Positions 6,240 to 6,724 of a stretch of 6,724 nt of DNA are shown here, in pieces (the first letter of the stretch is position 1; each line of letters begins with the position of its first letter). Position numbers and translations under genes: made by a program. Origin of the DNA: CAZDHT01 sp964505325 (GTDB lineage: Bacteria > Planctomycetota > PUPC01); assembly GCA_964505325.1 (NCBI GenBank), contig CAZDHT010000280.1, forward strand, positions 1 to 6,724. Reading direction: 5' to 3'. The notes below the pieces were generated by a model. It made no database searches, had not been told where the DNA came from, and was given only the letters and a program-made list of their open reading frames with translations.

Positions 6240-6524
6240 ATGCGTATCACGAGCATCGAACTGGCAGGCGAACCGAGGACGATGACGCGAGACGGTGGGG
6301 GACTGCCCGGGGCGTTCGCCCGGGTCAGCCGGAAGATTGGCGCCGAGCATATCGAGGTCACGGTCCTGACGCCGGGCGGAGAACACACGCACCAGGTCGA
6401 CCCCGGCTGCCACGACGACCTCTGGTCGATGGCGGAATGCCTGCAGGAGACATTGGACGGATGCGTCGGTACCAACAGCATGATCCACGACTACTACCGC
6501 GAACTTGAACGCTTCGCAGACTGA
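6240..6524 (+). CDS. Small acidic protein of unknown function
   Basis: The 94-residue product starts at an ATG preceded by AGGAGG at 6226-6231, which overlaps the stop codon of the upstream gene. It has roughly 16 acidic residues, no signal peptide, and three cysteines (57, 67, 75). The N-terminal half looks like beta strands (MRITSIEL, AFARVSRKIG, HIEVTVLTPGG). The C-terminal half looks helical (DDLWSMAECLQETLDG, then IHDYYRELERFAD). I do not recognise a family. Codon use and ribosome site match its neighbours, and the 12-base gaps on both sides indicate an operon. A small alpha/beta accessory protein is as far as the sequence goes. Confidence 0.75.
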   Translation: MRITSIELAGEPRTMTRDGGGLPGAFARVSRKIGAEHIEVTVLTPGGEHTHQVDPGCHDDLWSMAECLQETLDGCVGTNSMIHDYYRELERFAD

Positions 6525-6536
6525 AAGGAGATCACG

Positions 6537-6724
6537 ATGACGAAGGCGAACGAAGCGACGGAATGCCTGGCGGCGGCGATCAAGGACACCCTGTCGCCGG
6601 AGGCGGTCGCGGCCATCGCCGCTCACCTGGGTACGGTGACCACGAAGAAGAAGAGCGTCAACGCCGAAGCGGAATGGTTCCGCTCGTTCCTCGTCGACCT
6701 GCTCGGCGTCGAGGAGTACGACGC
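6537..6724 (+). CDS. Small-gene cluster member, 5' part, cut by the window edge
   Basis: Sixty-two complete codons are visible from the ATG at 6537, which follows AAAGGAG at 6524-6530 by six bases. The product starts MTKANEATECLAAAIKDTL, continues with an alanine-rich helix and a lysine cluster (TTKKKSV), then EWFRSFLVDLLGVEEYD, and is still open at the right end. No signal peptide is seen. Its first seven codons are nearly the same as those of the gene at 6021 (19 of 21 bases). The family is not recognised, and total length is unknown. Confidence 0.7.
   Translation, partial: MTKANEATECLAAAIKDTLSPEAVAAIAAHLGTVTTKKKSVNAEAEWFRSFLVDLLGVEEYD

Noticed and set aside
5907..6626. 239-codon - strand open frame over the small-gene cluster
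   Set aside because: It would be antisense to three genes that each have a strong Shine-Dalgarno site; composition fits a shadow frame.

Overview
The window reads as a GC-rich bacterial chromosome segment, most likely from the PVC group (Planctomycetota, Verrucomicrobiota, Lentisphaerota or a relative). That placement is an inference from the exported carbohydrate-related families, the secreted beta-rich protein of unknown function and the high GC. No rRNA, tRNA or taxonomic marker is present to prove it.

Left block (1-4355). A + strand operon holds the 3' part of a large protein resembling the YetA / PcRGLX (rhamnogalacturonan exolyase-like, PL26-type) family. Its stop codon overlaps the start of a secreted protein whose C-terminal domain looks like DUF1961 (YesU-like, concanavalin A-like fold). 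Both families are associated with rhamnogalacturonan (pectin) use in Bacillus, so the pair was probably part of a plant or algal polysaccharide locus. The second gene is broken. A complete 1316-bp IS4-family insertion sequence sits in it at 2871-4186, with 15-bp perfect terminal inverted repeats and a 9-bp target duplication (GGGGTCGAC). Removing the element and one copy of the duplication restores an uninterrupted 383-residue frame ending at 4355. The transposase, on the - strand, has all its catalytic residues and looks intact, so the insertion is probably recent.

Middle block (4356-5550). After a 127-bp gap, which contains a weak candidate start of another exported protein, comes a convergent - strand gene for a 355-residue exported protein. 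It has a signal peptide, an N-terminal beta-sandwich-like region and a C-terminal part that may be an OB-fold. It has a good Shine-Dalgarno sequence and a plausible extended -10 promoter.

Right block (5551-6724). A 470-bp divergent intergenic region with several inverted and short direct repeats leads into a tight + strand cluster of three small genes (68 aa, 94 aa, and a third running off the edge). Each has a strong Shine-Dalgarno sequence and 12-bp spacing. I recognise none of the three. The first and third begin with almost the same 21 bases. This cluster is the least explained part of the window.

I see no CRISPR array, RNA gene, attachment site or clear defence system. The best supported observation is the IS insertion with its reconstructable target gene; the most obscure is the small-gene cluster.
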